Below, piece by piece: positions 35,630 through 44,634 of a stretch of DNA of 64,000 nt; the stretch's first letter is position 1, and every line of letters starts with the position of its first letter. Made by a program: the position numbers and the translations under genes. The notes under the pieces were generated by a model. It was not told where the DNA came from and made no database searches. It was given only the letters and a program-made list of their open reading frames with translations. The DNA is taken from contig JAKVBG010000004.1 in the NCBI GenBank assembly GCA_022447605.1, positions 1-64,000 on the forward strand. The letters are read 5' to 3'. This DNA is from Mariniblastus sp. Lineage in GTDB: Bacteria; Planctomycetota; Planctomycetia; Pirellulales; Pirellulaceae.

Positions 35630-36901
35630 ATGACCCTGGCTACCTTGCGAACCGCCCACAGCTTGCTGCCCGCTCTGTTCGGCGTCCTCATCGTTCTTCC
35701 GGCCATGGCCCAATCCCCAGCGGCAAAAAAACCGCTTCAGGTTTATATCCTGGCCGGCCAATCGAATATGGAAGGCCATGCCAAGCTCTCCTCGTTCGAT
35801 CATATCGGCATGGACTCCAGGACCGCGCCCCTGTTGACCGAGATGCGCGACGCAAACGGCGAACCGACCGTTTGCGACGACGTCTGGATCTCCTATTTCA
35901 CTGGCCCCGGCGAAGGGGGTGAGGGGCATGGGAACTTGACCGCCGGTTACGGCGCCAGGTCCGACCCGGCCCGCGACGGGGGAAAAATTGGCCCCGAGTT
36001 TACCTTCGGGATCTACCTGCACAAACAGCTACAGGAACCGATCCTGATCATCAAGACAGCCTGGGGCGGCAAGTCACTGCACACCGATTTCCGTTCGCCC
36101 AGCGCCGGGCCGTATCCTTTTAACCAGAAGCAACTGGAGTATTTCCAGCGACAGAAGAAGGATTTGCAACAGATTCGCACCGACAAGGAAAAAGCAACGG
36201 GACACTATTACCAAAAAATGTTGAAACATGTTCGGCATGTGCTGCAGGACATTCCTCGCGTCTGCCCTGATTACGATCCGGACCAGGGTTTTGAACTGGC
36301 CGGGTTTGTCTGGTTCCAGGGCTGGAACGACATGGTCGATCAGGGGACGTATCCCAACCGTGGACAGCCGGGTGGTTACGACGCTTACAGCGAGGCCATG
36401 GCCCACTTCATCCGTGATGTGCGACAGGACTTGAACGCCCCTCACATGCGTTTTGTGATCGGCGTGATGGGAGCCGGTGGCCCGGTCGCCAAGTACGGCA
36501 AGAACCGTCTCCGTTACAAGGACATCCACCAAGGTTTCCGCGACGCGATGGCGGCCCCCGCATCGTTACCCGAGTTCCGGGGGAACGTGGCGACCGTGTT
36601 GACCGAGAATTACTGGGACCCCGAACTGGACGCCGTTTCCGATAAGTTGGAACAAGTCAAAGCAAAGGCGCGAGAGCTGAAGTCGGCCAACGAAGGTTAC
36701 CCGGACAAACCCGGGACAATCAGCCCGCAGGAACAGACCGAAATCGTGGCCAACTTTCGTGAGGAATTGTTGACACCACGCGATCACGAGCTGCTCAAAG
36801 GGATCACCAACGCCGAATACCATTACCGGGGATCGGCGAAAATCATGGCCCAGATCGGCAAGGCGTTTGCCGAGGCCGTGGCACCCGAATCTTCCCGGTA
36901 A
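35630..36901 (+). CDS. Secreted sialate O-acetylesterase-like (SASA) esterase
   Basis: 423 residues from ATG 35630 (AGAGAG upstream); the frame is open further upstream but lacks coding character. A signal peptide spans about 1-28. The SASA/GDSL-like catalytic serine is Ser45 in AGQSNMEG. Block III is GFVWFQGWNDM, and the C-terminal acid-His pair is probably within the YKDIHQ segment. Family members remove acetyl groups from polysaccharides. This is one of three SASA-type genes in the window (with 49750-51930 and 56847-59831). Confidence 0.88.
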   Translation: MTLATLRTAHSLLPALFGVLIVLPAMAQSPAAKKPLQVYILAGQSNMEGHAKLSSFDHIGMDSRTAPLLTEMRDANGEPTVCDDVWISYFTGPGEGGEGHGNLTAGYGARSDPARDGGKIGPEFTFGIYLHKQLQEPILIIKTAWGGKSLHTDFRSPSAGPYPFNQKQLEYFQRQKKDLQQIRTDKEKATGHYYQKMLKHVRHVLQDIPRVCPDYDPDQGFELAGFVWFQGWNDMVDQGTYPNRGQPGGYDAYSEAMAHFIRDVRQDLNAPHMRFVIGVMGAGGPVAKYGKNRLRYKDIHQGFRDAMAAPASLPEFRGNVATVLTENYWDPELDAVSDKLEQVKAKARELKSANEGYPDKPGTISPQEQTEIVANFREELLTPRDHELLKGITNAEYHYRGSAKIMAQIGKAFAEAVAPESSR

Positions 36902-36922
36902 CCACGGGGCTGCGGTCCACGG

Positions 36923-38719
36923 TCAATCCTTGTCGGCCCGCAAAACGGATACAAACGCCTTTTGGGGAATGTTGACGCGACCAAACTGTTTCATCTTGGC
37001 CTTCCCTTTTTTCTGCTTTTCCAGCAGTTTCTTCTTGCGCGTGACATCGCCCCCGTACAGTTTTTCGGTCACATCCTTGCGGAACGGGGCGATGGTCGAC
37101 CGGGCGATCACGTTCCCTCCAATCACGCCCTGGATCGGTATCTTGAATTGGTGCCGGGGTATTTCCTGGGCCAGTCGCTCACAGTAATGGAGCGCCCGTG
37201 TCCTGGCCTTGTCGCGGTGAACGAGGTAAGCCAGCGTGTCGACCGGTTCCTTGTTGACCAGGATATCGACCTTGACCACGTCCGTTTTCCGGTACTCGAT
37301 CGGATCGTAGTCAAAGGAGCCATAGCCCCGGGTAATCATCTTCAGTTTGCCATAGAAATCAAACAGTACTTCGCCCAGTGGCATTTCGCTGATTACCTCG
37401 AGCCGGCCAGCCGAGAGGTAGTTCATCGTCTGGCTCTCGGAGCGATGCTCCCGGCAGAGCTCCATGACGGGGCCGACGTACTCTTCGGGCGTCAGGATGG
37501 CCGCCTTGATGAACGGCTCGGTGGCTGACTCGATACTCATCGGGTCGGGCCAATAGCTCGGATTGTCCACCTCAATAGCGGTCCCATCCTTGAGGGCCAA
37601 CTTGTACTTGACCGATGGCGCCGAGATAACAAGCCCCAAATCGAATTCACGTTGCAGGCGCTCCTGGACCACATCCAGATGCAGCAATCCGAGGAAACCG
37701 CAGCGAAAGCCGAAACCGAGCGCGGCCGAACTGTCCTTTTCATACGTCAGGGCCGCATCATTGATGGCCAGCTTATCGAGCGCCTTGGTCAGGTCCGGGT
37801 ACTGGTCGGTACTCATCGGGTAGACCGAGGAAAAGACGACCTGTTTCGCTTCCTGGTAGCCGGGAATCGGTTCACTGGCCGGTTCTTCCACCCGCGTAAT
37901 CGTATCACCAATCTCGATGTCTCGAACGCTCTTGACACCGGCCACGATATAACCGACCTCACCCACGCTGAGTTGTTCCTGGGGAACCAGTTTGAACTGG
38001 TTGTATCCGAGTTCATCGACCGTGTAGTCCCGACCGGAATGCATGAAATGGATCGCATCCTTCGTTTTCAAAGTCCCCTGCATGACCCGGCACTGCAGGA
38101 TCACCCCGCGGTACTTGTCGAAATGGGCATCAAAAACCAGTGCCTTTAAAGGGGCTTGGGGATCACCCTCGGGTGGGGGCAGTTTTTCAACAACCCCGGC
38201 CAACACGTCCTCGATCCCTTCACCCGTTTTGGCCGATACGGGAACCGCGGCAAACGGGTCGAGCCCCAGATCTTCATCGATCTCTTCACGGACACGGTCC
38301 ACGTCCGCCGCTGGCAGATCAATCTTGTTGATCACCGGCAGCAATTCCAGGTCGTATTCCATTGCCAGGTAGAGGTTGGCCACCGTCTGAGCTTCTACAC
38401 CCTGCGAAGCATCGACCACGATCAAAGCGCCTTCACAGGCCATCAGTGAACGCCGGACTTCATGTGAAAAATCGACGTGGCCCGGCGTGTCAATCAGATT
38501 CAGCAGGTAATCCTCACCTTCCGGCGATCGGTAGTTGAGCGACACCGTGTTGCTCTTGATGGTAATCCCCCGTTCCCGCTCGATATCCATCGAATCCAGC
38601 ATCTGGTCCCGGAACTCGCGCTGGGTCACGCCGCCGCAAGCCTGGATTAGTCGGTCGGCCAAGGTCGATTTACCATGGTCAATGTGGGCAATGATGCAGA
38701 AATTACGAATGTGCTTCAT
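36923..38719 (-). CDS. lepA: Elongation factor 4 (ribosome back-translocase)
   Basis: 598 residues from ATG 38719, the length normal for LepA; the frame upstream of it overlaps the acyltransferase gene and is not coding. G motifs: AHIDHGKST (G1), DTPGHVDFSHEV (G3) and NKIDLPAADVDRV (G4). The LepA-specific C-terminal part ends KQFGRVNIPQKAFVSVLRADK. It promotes back-translocation or maturation on stalled ribosomes with GTP hydrolysis, in the cytoplasm. It diverges from the acyltransferase gene. Confidence 0.97.
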   Translation of the reverse strand: MKHIRNFCIIAHIDHGKSTLADRLIQACGGVTQREFRDQMLDSMDIERERGITIKSNTVSLNYRSPEGEDYLLNLIDTPGHVDFSHEVRRSLMACEGALIVVDASQGVEAQTVANLYLAMEYDLELLPVINKIDLPAADVDRVREEIDEDLGLDPFAAVPVSAKTGEGIEDVLAGVVEKLPPPEGDPQAPLKALVFDAHFDKYRGVILQCRVMQGTLKTKDAIHFMHSGRDYTVDELGYNQFKLVPQEQLSVGEVGYIVAGVKSVRDIEIGDTITRVEEPASEPIPGYQEAKQVVFSSVYPMSTDQYPDLTKALDKLAINDAALTYEKDSSAALGFGFRCGFLGLLHLDVVQERLQREFDLGLVISAPSVKYKLALKDGTAIEVDNPSYWPDPMSIESATEPFIKAAILTPEEYVGPVMELCREHRSESQTMNYLSAGRLEVISEMPLGEVLFDFYGKLKMITRGYGSFDYDPIEYRKTDVVKVDILVNKEPVDTLAYLVHRDKARTRALHYCERLAQEIPRHQFKIPIQGVIGGNVIARSTIAPFRKDVTEKLYGGDVTRKKKLLEKQKKGKAKMKQFGRVNIPQKAFVSVLRADKD

Positions 38720-38915
38720 GAAGGATCGTTCGGTTGTTGACCATCGATTGGCAGGGCCGGAAGCCTGAATTCTATCGAACCATGGTCCCCACCGGTAGGG
38801 ATTCAAAACGGGGATCAGGTCCTGCCAGGCCGACCCGCGATGTGTCGGGTACAAGCAATGAACTGGGAAGGTCATAATACCGTATCGCCATTCCCCTGTT
38901 ACCCGAGTTACCCTC

Positions 38916-39713
38916 ATGCGTCCCTTCGATCTTGACCAGGACATCTACGAAACCGCACCCAGGTCGGTTTCCTGGTTCGCATCAAAATTTCCAACCTTGG
39001 CTTACTACCCCCGTTTCTTCAACGTCGTCCGTAGCGCCGGGTCGTTGGCAAAACGGAACCAGTATCACGGAGAGCAATGGTGCGCCAGCAGTTGGAATGT
39101 CCTGAGGCACCTTGAAGATGTGGGAGTTAGATTCAGGATTGGCGGGATGCAGAATATCGCCCAACTTGAATCCCCCTGCCTGATCGCGGGCAATCATATG
39201 AGCACCCTGGAAACGAATATTCTGCCAGGCGTTATCAGGCCCCATCGAAAGGTGACCTTCGTGATCAAACAGAGCTTGCTCAAGGTACCCTGGTTTGGGC
39301 ATGTCCTGCGCAGCCGCAAAGCGATCGCTGTAAGTCAAACCGATCCTCGCGCGGATTTACGGACCATGCTCGAGGATGGTGAAAGTCGCCTGGCCGAGGG
39401 GATGTCGATTGTCGTTTTTCCCCAAGGGACGCGCACCCCCACTTTCGACCCGAAACAATTCAATTCGATTGGCATCAAACTCGCCAAGCGGGCCGATGTT
39501 CCCATTATTCCGATGGCCCTGAAAACGGATGCCTGGGAACTCGGCAAGTACGTCTCAGATATCGGTCGCATTGACCCCAGCAAGAACGTCTACATCGAAT
39601 TCGGCAAACCGTTGACGGTCGAGGGACGCGGCAACGACACCCAACAGGCAATCATCGATTTTGTCAGCGACCATCTGGAGAACTGGAACAGCCCGGGTGG
39701 CGGGACCACCTGA
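38916..39713 (+). CDS. 1-acyl-glycerol-3-phosphate acyltransferase (PlsC)-like
   Basis: 265 residues. The acyltransferase core is recognisable, but the catalytic motif I is NHMSTLE (93-99): His94-x4-Glu99 instead of HX4D. Motif III reads FPQGTRT (168-174) where PlsC usually has FPEGTRS. Motif IV is the VPIIPMALKTDAW region. Such variants occur in a lysophospholipid acyltransferase subfamily known to me from other Gram-negative bacteria. It probably acylates a lysophospholipid at the inner membrane. No long membrane helix is evident. Confidence 0.8.
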   Translation: MRPFDLDQDIYETAPRSVSWFASKFPTLAYYPRFFNVVRSAGSLAKRNQYHGEQWCASSWNVLRHLEDVGVRFRIGGMQNIAQLESPCLIAGNHMSTLETNILPGVIRPHRKVTFVIKQSLLKVPWFGHVLRSRKAIAVSQTDPRADLRTMLEDGESRLAEGMSIVVFPQGTRTPTFDPKQFNSIGIKLAKRADVPIIPMALKTDAWELGKYVSDIGRIDPSKNVYIEFGKPLTVEGRGNDTQQAIIDFVSDHLENWNSPGGGTT

Positions 39714-39757
39714 TCGAACCTATGCGGCACGGGGGACGCGGTTGCCGGGCAGAAAAC

Positions 39758-40795
39758 TCACTTGTACTGTTGCGGCTTTTGGGGAATGACACCCAGTTTT
39801 TCATAATCAAAACCGCTGGCCAGTGGTTGGTAATCGCCAACATATTCAACGCTTCGATCCGCTGATATTTGGTCCTCCAGCTGCAAACCCCAATAAACGG
39901 CATTCACAACAAGTCTTCGCAAACCGGGAGATTCAAAATCTTTACCGCTACCCATGGTTGAATGGAAAACTCGAGCCGTTTTGCCACCCGTTGTTTTCCA
40001 ATCCTTGATCCAAACAATCGGCAACGGTTCTTTGTCAGGATTTGACTTGCCGCCATATTCCCGGCCGATCAGCGGCTGCCCGTACACCAATGCCGTACAG
40101 CCCTCAGGCAGTTGGCTACCTTCTTCAAACGTCCGATAGACATCGGACGGCCCCCAAATATCCTCGACACCGATCAGGACGGGATGTCCCTGCATCGCTT
40201 CCACCCGATCACCACGGGTCGAATCCTGGTGCCAATTGCCATGGTGCCCTCGAAAGGTACCGCCCAAAACATCCTCCCCAAAACGAACTTGCCGACCATC
40301 CATTTTGTAGGGCAACGGCCTGCGGAATCCGTGGTTGGCTGTACGAAGTCCGATGATCGGCTTGCCCGAATCAATATAGCGGACAATCCGTTCCTGCTGA
40401 TCGGGCAGAAGTGTCAACAACCGGGTAAAGAAAATCACCAAGTCCGCATGTTCCAGGTGTTCCAAGCCGGGAATGTGGTGGTGTTTGAATTTGTCTTCTT
40501 CGCCTTTGCGGGGATAGACGGGCAGGGTCGGGTCCACCATGCCTTGTTCATTGACTCCAAACAAAACGGTGCAATCAAATCCGTGATGTTCCGCCAACAG
40601 CTTGGCCAACATGGGCATCGATTGCTCACTGCGGTATTCCTGTTCGGCCGAAATCAAAACGACCTGTTTGCCTTGACCGGGTCCCGATTTCCCTCGGTAG
40701 GTCAGCCAATCGGGACTCTCTGGAATGGTTTGAGCGTGCGCGTGGGCCATCCATGAAACAACCAAACAACCGAGGATCAAAAATTGCTTCATCAT
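39758..40795 (-). CDS. Secreted ThuA-like protein
   Basis: 345 residues with a signal peptide (about 1-22, ending AHAQT). The mature region resembles ThuA, a class I glutamine-amidotransferase-like fold that lacks the usual nucleophile: KQVVLISAEQEYRSEQSMPMLAKLL, then HADLVIFFTRLLTLLPDQQ, GKPIIGLRTANHGF, and RVFHSTMGSGKDFESPGLRRL. ThuA proteins bind or modify sugars in disaccharide use. Planctomycetes have many secreted forms. The exact function is not known. It is convergent with the acyltransferase gene at 44 bases. Confidence 0.82.
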   Translation of the reverse strand: MMKQFLILGCLVVSWMAHAHAQTIPESPDWLTYRGKSGPGQGKQVVLISAEQEYRSEQSMPMLAKLLAEHHGFDCTVLFGVNEQGMVDPTLPVYPRKGEEDKFKHHHIPGLEHLEHADLVIFFTRLLTLLPDQQERIVRYIDSGKPIIGLRTANHGFRRPLPYKMDGRQVRFGEDVLGGTFRGHHGNWHQDSTRGDRVEAMQGHPVLIGVEDIWGPSDVYRTFEEGSQLPEGCTALVYGQPLIGREYGGKSNPDKEPLPIVWIKDWKTTGGKTARVFHSTMGSGKDFESPGLRRLVVNAVYWGLQLEDQISADRSVEYVGDYQPLASGFDYEKLGVIPQKPQQYK

Positions 40796-41058
40796 TCACG
40801 TTTCTCGAATGCAGGGGGGAAGTAATTGCGACCCCATTCTATCCGATAGCAGGTCCGATTGACGATCCACGTTCCGGGCATGTCAGACGGGATCCAAGGT
40901 GAAATCGCACAACCATGAACCAAGCCAGATCGAGGTGAGACGACCGCCAGCACTCTATATTCGTCTTGGTTTTTACAGGGGAATGGAATAGATTCTGAGC
41001 AATCGTTCCCCTTGCAGGGATATCTCCTTCCGTCGGCAAACTCTCTACCAGGTTGGTC

Positions 41059-42411
41059 ATGGCATTCTTTGGCACCAAACCAAATTTAACCGGCAACGAA
41101 AAAGCGCGAATTGAATTTCACCTGCAACAGATTCTGGATTGCGTCGGCCTCGAGCCTTTGCAAATTCCGTTCATCGATCCACAGCCATTACTGACGTCCG
41201 GCTCCGATCTTTCGGCATGCACGCAAGCGTTCGCCGATCACTTGTCCCATGACATTGGGCAACTGCGCATTGAGGTGGTCCCCGAGCAGCTGGAGAAATG
41301 CGGTGGGGGCGGCTGAGGGGGCGGCTCCTGTGAAGGCCTGGGCGGTCTGCCCGGAAAATACGATGCCGATCAACGGCAGATCACCCTCAACACGGACCTG
41401 GAGCAGGAACCCTTGTTGACAGCCGCCAGTCTGGCACACCACATGGTCACAGACTGGCTCCAACAAAATGAATTCAACTATGCGCACTTTCCGGAAGTCG
41501 TCGACCTGGCCACGGTCATGACGGGACTCGGCCTCCTGCGCAGCCAGATCCCGCTGGTCAGTACCAGCCCCCCATTTTGGGATTCCACCCTCTGGACGAC
41601 TTTCCCTCGGCCGTTCCTCGATGGCCAGGGCATGGCTTATGCCATGGCCCAGGCCGCCTGGTGCCGTGGTGACAAGACACCGGAGTGGACCGCCCAGCTG
41701 CCCAACGAAGTCAGGCGCCCAATGCTCAAGTCGATCAAGCACCTGTTCAGCAGTGACGACTCTTTCTTCCACCCCTCCACGCCGGTCTCAAGTTTTGAGC
41801 ACTCGCAGAGTGAGTGGCTGCAACAGGCCAGTAACCCGTCGACTTCCAGGCAGATCATCGCCATTCGCCACTTGCAGTTCCACGAGCATCCCGACAGCCC
41901 GCAAGTGGTACTGATCGGCGACAAACTCAGGTCACCCGAGCGTTCCGTCCAGTTACATGCCATTGCGGCGACCGAACGGATGAAAGTCAGGAACGACCAG
42001 GTCGTGGATGAGTTGCGGATGTTACTCAACCATCGGGATGACCAGGTGCGTTCCAAGGCGATCTGCGCACTGGCACGGTTTGCCGCGTTGGATGAAACGG
42101 CCATCGATGTGGCGGCTCGCATGCTGGATGACCAGCACCGGTTTGTCGCCTTTGCCGGCCTGGTCGCCCTCGGTTCGCTGGATACGCTGCCGGCCCACGT
42201 CATGCCGGCCGCTAACCGCGGACTGGTTCGATCCCTGCAAACTTGCGACTACGAACTGGTGGGCCTGTTTTCGGCCGGGTTCCACCGCTGGCTGGATGAC
42301 CCGAAAGGTCATTACCAGGGCCTGCTGCAAGAAAAAAATCGGGAGTACTTGGAAATTGCTTTGGAAGTTCTGGAAAACGTCCAGCACGAGTTGGTCAGTC
42401 TCAATGAGTGA
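41059..42411 (+). CDS. Putative selenoprotein with in-frame TGA (Sec86) and HEAT-like repeats
   Basis: One frame runs from ATG 41059 (AGG six bases upstream) to TGA 42411, 450 residues, broken only by TGA at 41314-41316. Both sides are in the same frame, so no indel is needed. The TGA would be residue 86 in a glycine-rich C81-G4-U86-GGGS-C91 motif. A hairpin with a GGTCT loop follows (see 41337-41354). Residues 110-165 resemble the core of a family of zinc-peptidase-like proteins, though the expected HExxH is LAHHM and is not convincing. Residues about 260-400 contain HEAT-like alpha repeats (RSPERSVQLHAIAA, HRDDQVRSKAICALARF). No signal peptide. The function is unknown. The alternative is a nonsense-mutated pseudogene. 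Confidence 0.75.
41314..41316 (+). promoter_or_regulatory. Candidate selenocysteine (UGA) codon
   Basis: TGA in frame within the HEAT-repeat gene, between GGC and GGG codons. It is flanked by cysteines five codons before (41299-41301) and five after (41329-41331). Confidence 0.7.
41337..41354 (+). promoter_or_regulatory. Bacterial SECIS-like hairpin
   Basis: CC (41337-41338) pairs with GG (41353-41354), T41339 is bulged, and GGGC (41340-41343) pairs with GCCC (41349-41352) around the loop GGTCT (41344-41348). Twenty-seven bases separate the TGA from the loop. The E. coli fdhF SECIS also has a bulged U below a GGUCU apical loop. The stem can also pair without the bulge (T41339-G41353). A coding hairpin by chance is possible given the GC content. 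Confidence 0.65.
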
Positions 42412-42438
42412 ATCGGCCTGTAGGCAAACTATCCCATC

Positions 42439-43242
42439 TTAAAAATGATGCGCTTCACCCACGATCCAGCGGACCAGCGCCGTCACCGCAAACCCGAGGA
42501 TCATCAATACGAAACAGCGCGGGTTCTGACAGTACTCGATCATGGGCGCCCGCTTCAGTTCATGCAGCGTCCCCATGTACAGGAACGTCCCTGCCCCCAG
42601 GGCCAGGACGCATGCCTTGAACAGCGGTAACCAATCCGGTTGCATTTCCCGGGTAATGCCTCCCAACACGATCCCCAGTGGGGTCATGGCCGCAAAACAG
42701 AGAAACAGGACGATGGCCTGTCGGTGAGTCAAAGTGCTGCGAACCATGGTCAAAGCGAGTGCAAAACCGGCCGTCGATTTGTGCAGGATGATGGCGATAA
42801 AAATCAACATCGCCTGGACACCATCACTGATACCGAGGGCCACACCCAGGAAAAAAGAAGGCGCGGCTATCATGGCGGTGAGCAGTAGTGGGATCAGAGC
42901 CGGGGTCGACTCGACCTGGGCCGGCTCGAGATCCTGCTGCTTCTTCCGCATAACCTGTCCGGTCAGATGTTCAATCGCTAACAGGACCAGGAAAGCGGAC
43001 ACGGCGATGATCGATGCGACCGGGTATTCCACGTCCGGTTGGACTTGGCGAAACAGCATGAATGATGAAGGGAGCATCATCAGCAACGAGAGCGCCAGAA
43101 AGACGCCTGATGAAAAAGCCTCGCCGCCATGGAAACCGGCTGACTCGCGAACTCTCTGCGGTTTGGCCAGCGGCAAAAAGCCGCCCGCCACGGCACTCAA
43201 GAAAATAATAACCAGATAAACAAACTGAATTGTCGACAACAC
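42439..43242 (-). CDS. ZIP-family metal transporter
   Basis: 267 residues from GTG 43242, chosen because GGAGG lies seven bases upstream; the frame extends to 43332 without support. About eight membrane helices. Helix 4 has the metal-site signature ILHKSTAGFALALTMV (His in HKSxxGF), and helix 5 follows as FLCFAAMTPLGIVLG. The loop between helices 3 and 4 contains acidic and lysine-rich stretches. ZIP proteins import divalent metals such as zinc. The gene is convergent with the selenoprotein gene. Confidence 0.88.
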   Translation of the reverse strand: MLSTIQFVYLVIIFLSAVAGGFLPLAKPQRVRESAGFHGGEAFSSGVFLALSLLMMLPSSFMLFRQVQPDVEYPVASIIAVSAFLVLLAIEHLTGQVMRKKQQDLEPAQVESTPALIPLLLTAMIAAPSFFLGVALGISDGVQAMLIFIAIILHKSTAGFALALTMVRSTLTHRQAIVLFLCFAAMTPLGIVLGGITREMQPDWLPLFKACVLALGAGTFLYMGTLHELKRAPMIEYCQNPRCFVLMILGFAVTALVRWIVGEAHHF

Positions 43243-43419
43243 GTTTTCTCCTCCATCTGCTGCATGCCTTCCTGGTCTGTGCCAGAAAACGTGGGCGCCG
43301 ACTCGCCCGGAGACCCCGTCCACCGATTCCAATGGCTACGGCTCGGTCAGTCCCACTGCTGGTAAGGTATCGCCAATCGGCCAGAAAAGCAATTCGCCCC
43401 GATCAGATTCCATTCCGGG

Positions 43420-44475
43420 CTAATACCGACTGAAGAACTCCCAGACGAGTTCAATCGAACTGATCCCGTGTTGGCGTTTACCCGGCACCGAGTGCCCCAG
43501 GCCCTCCACCGTGTAGTACCAGACCTCGTGCCCATTGTCGGCGCCCGCATAGCGGTAACCGGTCGTGCGGTCCGAAATCTTGATCACCTCTTCCGTCTTG
43601 GTCTGATTCAAACCTTTCCAGAACTCGATGATTTCATCTTGATGGGGAGCACCCCCCCATCCGCCTGACTCGGACATCGAACCATCAATCGGCACCACCC
43701 GATCGGCCAAGCCGGAAATCTGCATGATCGGCACCGGCTTGATCGATTCACGTTTCCTCCAGGTTTCACCACTCATCGTACCGATCATCGAAGCGGCCGC
43801 CTTGAACACATCGGGGCGTTCGGCCACCAGGGTGTAACTCATGTATCCCCCGTTGGAGACACCACATACAAACGTTCGATCCGGGTTCAGCTTATGGGTC
43901 TGCTGCAAGTGTTTGGCCAGTTCCGACAGAAAACCGATGTCATCCACGCGACTGATTTTCAGTCGCGCATTCCAGTGCGGCGTACCCTTCCTGTCATCGC
44001 CGGCTCCCTGCGGGTAACAAACGGCAAAACGATGCTGATCGGCCAGGCGGTTCATCCCCATCCGTGACACGCTCTTGGCCTTGCCATGGTAACCGTGCAA
44101 CAGGAATACCAACGGTGCGTTGGGGGGCAGGTCGTCGGGCAAATGAAGCAGGTAATTTCGCTCAACCTTCCCGTGCTGAAACGAAATCGTTTCGTCCGAA
44201 CCGGAACGCTTTTTGTCCGCTGGTTCCTGGGACTTCGACTGGCCCGCTGATTGAGACTCGGCAGATCGCTCAGACCGCCATTTCAGCCAGGCGATCACCT
44301 CGTCACGGGACGTTTCACCACGGTCGATCCGGTCCTGCAACCCGCGATTCGTTTTCAACAGTTGCTGGTACTGTTGATCCCAACGCTGGCTGGCCCGATC
44401 GTCCGTTTCCTGGGCCAGGCCAGGAAACGTCAACGCCAAACTGAACAGGACCCAGAAATACTGCCAAGCTTTCAT
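43420..44475 (-). CDS. Secreted PHB depolymerase/feruloyl-esterase-like (LpqC type) hydrolase
   Basis: 351 residues with a signal peptide (about 1-21). A charged, helical linker covers about 25-95 (QQYQQLLKTNRGLQDRIDR). The alpha/beta-hydrolase domain follows, with LVFLLHGYHGKA (oxyanion region), GVSNGGYMS (nucleophile), SGLADRVVPIDGS (Asp) and EGLGHSVPG (His). It likely hydrolyses an ester or a short polyester outside the cytoplasm. Its catalytic layout is like that of the EF-hand esterase at 19588, but it carries the helical linker in place of EF hands. Confidence 0.87.
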   Translation of the reverse strand: MKAWQYFWVLFSLALTFPGLAQETDDRASQRWDQQYQQLLKTNRGLQDRIDRGETSRDEVIAWLKWRSERSAESQSAGQSKSQEPADKKRSGSDETISFQHGKVERNYLLHLPDDLPPNAPLVFLLHGYHGKAKSVSRMGMNRLADQHRFAVCYPQGAGDDRKGTPHWNARLKISRVDDIGFLSELAKHLQQTHKLNPDRTFVCGVSNGGYMSYTLVAERPDVFKAAASMIGTMSGETWRKRESIKPVPIMQISGLADRVVPIDGSMSESGGWGGAPHQDEIIEFWKGLNQTKTEEVIKISDRTTGYRYAGADNGHEVWYYTVEGLGHSVPGKRQHGISSIELVWEFFSRY

Positions 44476-44634
44476 CCGTTATTCCCCTTCAAAGTTTGGT
44501 TGCCAAGGTTTGCCAACGTTTGAGACCAAGTTCTGTTCTCTTCCTCTGGTCCCGGATTTTCGCCTGGTGTCATCCCCAGCGACCGCGCTGACGCGATGCG
44601 GGGCCAACAAGTCAATTGCAACAGGGAGATTGGG

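Noticed and set aside
38720-38944. N-terminal extension of lepA to 38944
   Set aside because: It would overlap the acyltransferase start and gives a non-conserved 75-residue leader; LepA normally begins at the MKHIRN-type start found at 38719.
41290-41420. Frameshift or sequencing indel as the cause of the TGA in the HEAT-repeat gene
   Set aside because: The coding frame is identical before and after the TGA, so an insertion or deletion is not needed. Only a substitution or a recoded codon can explain it.
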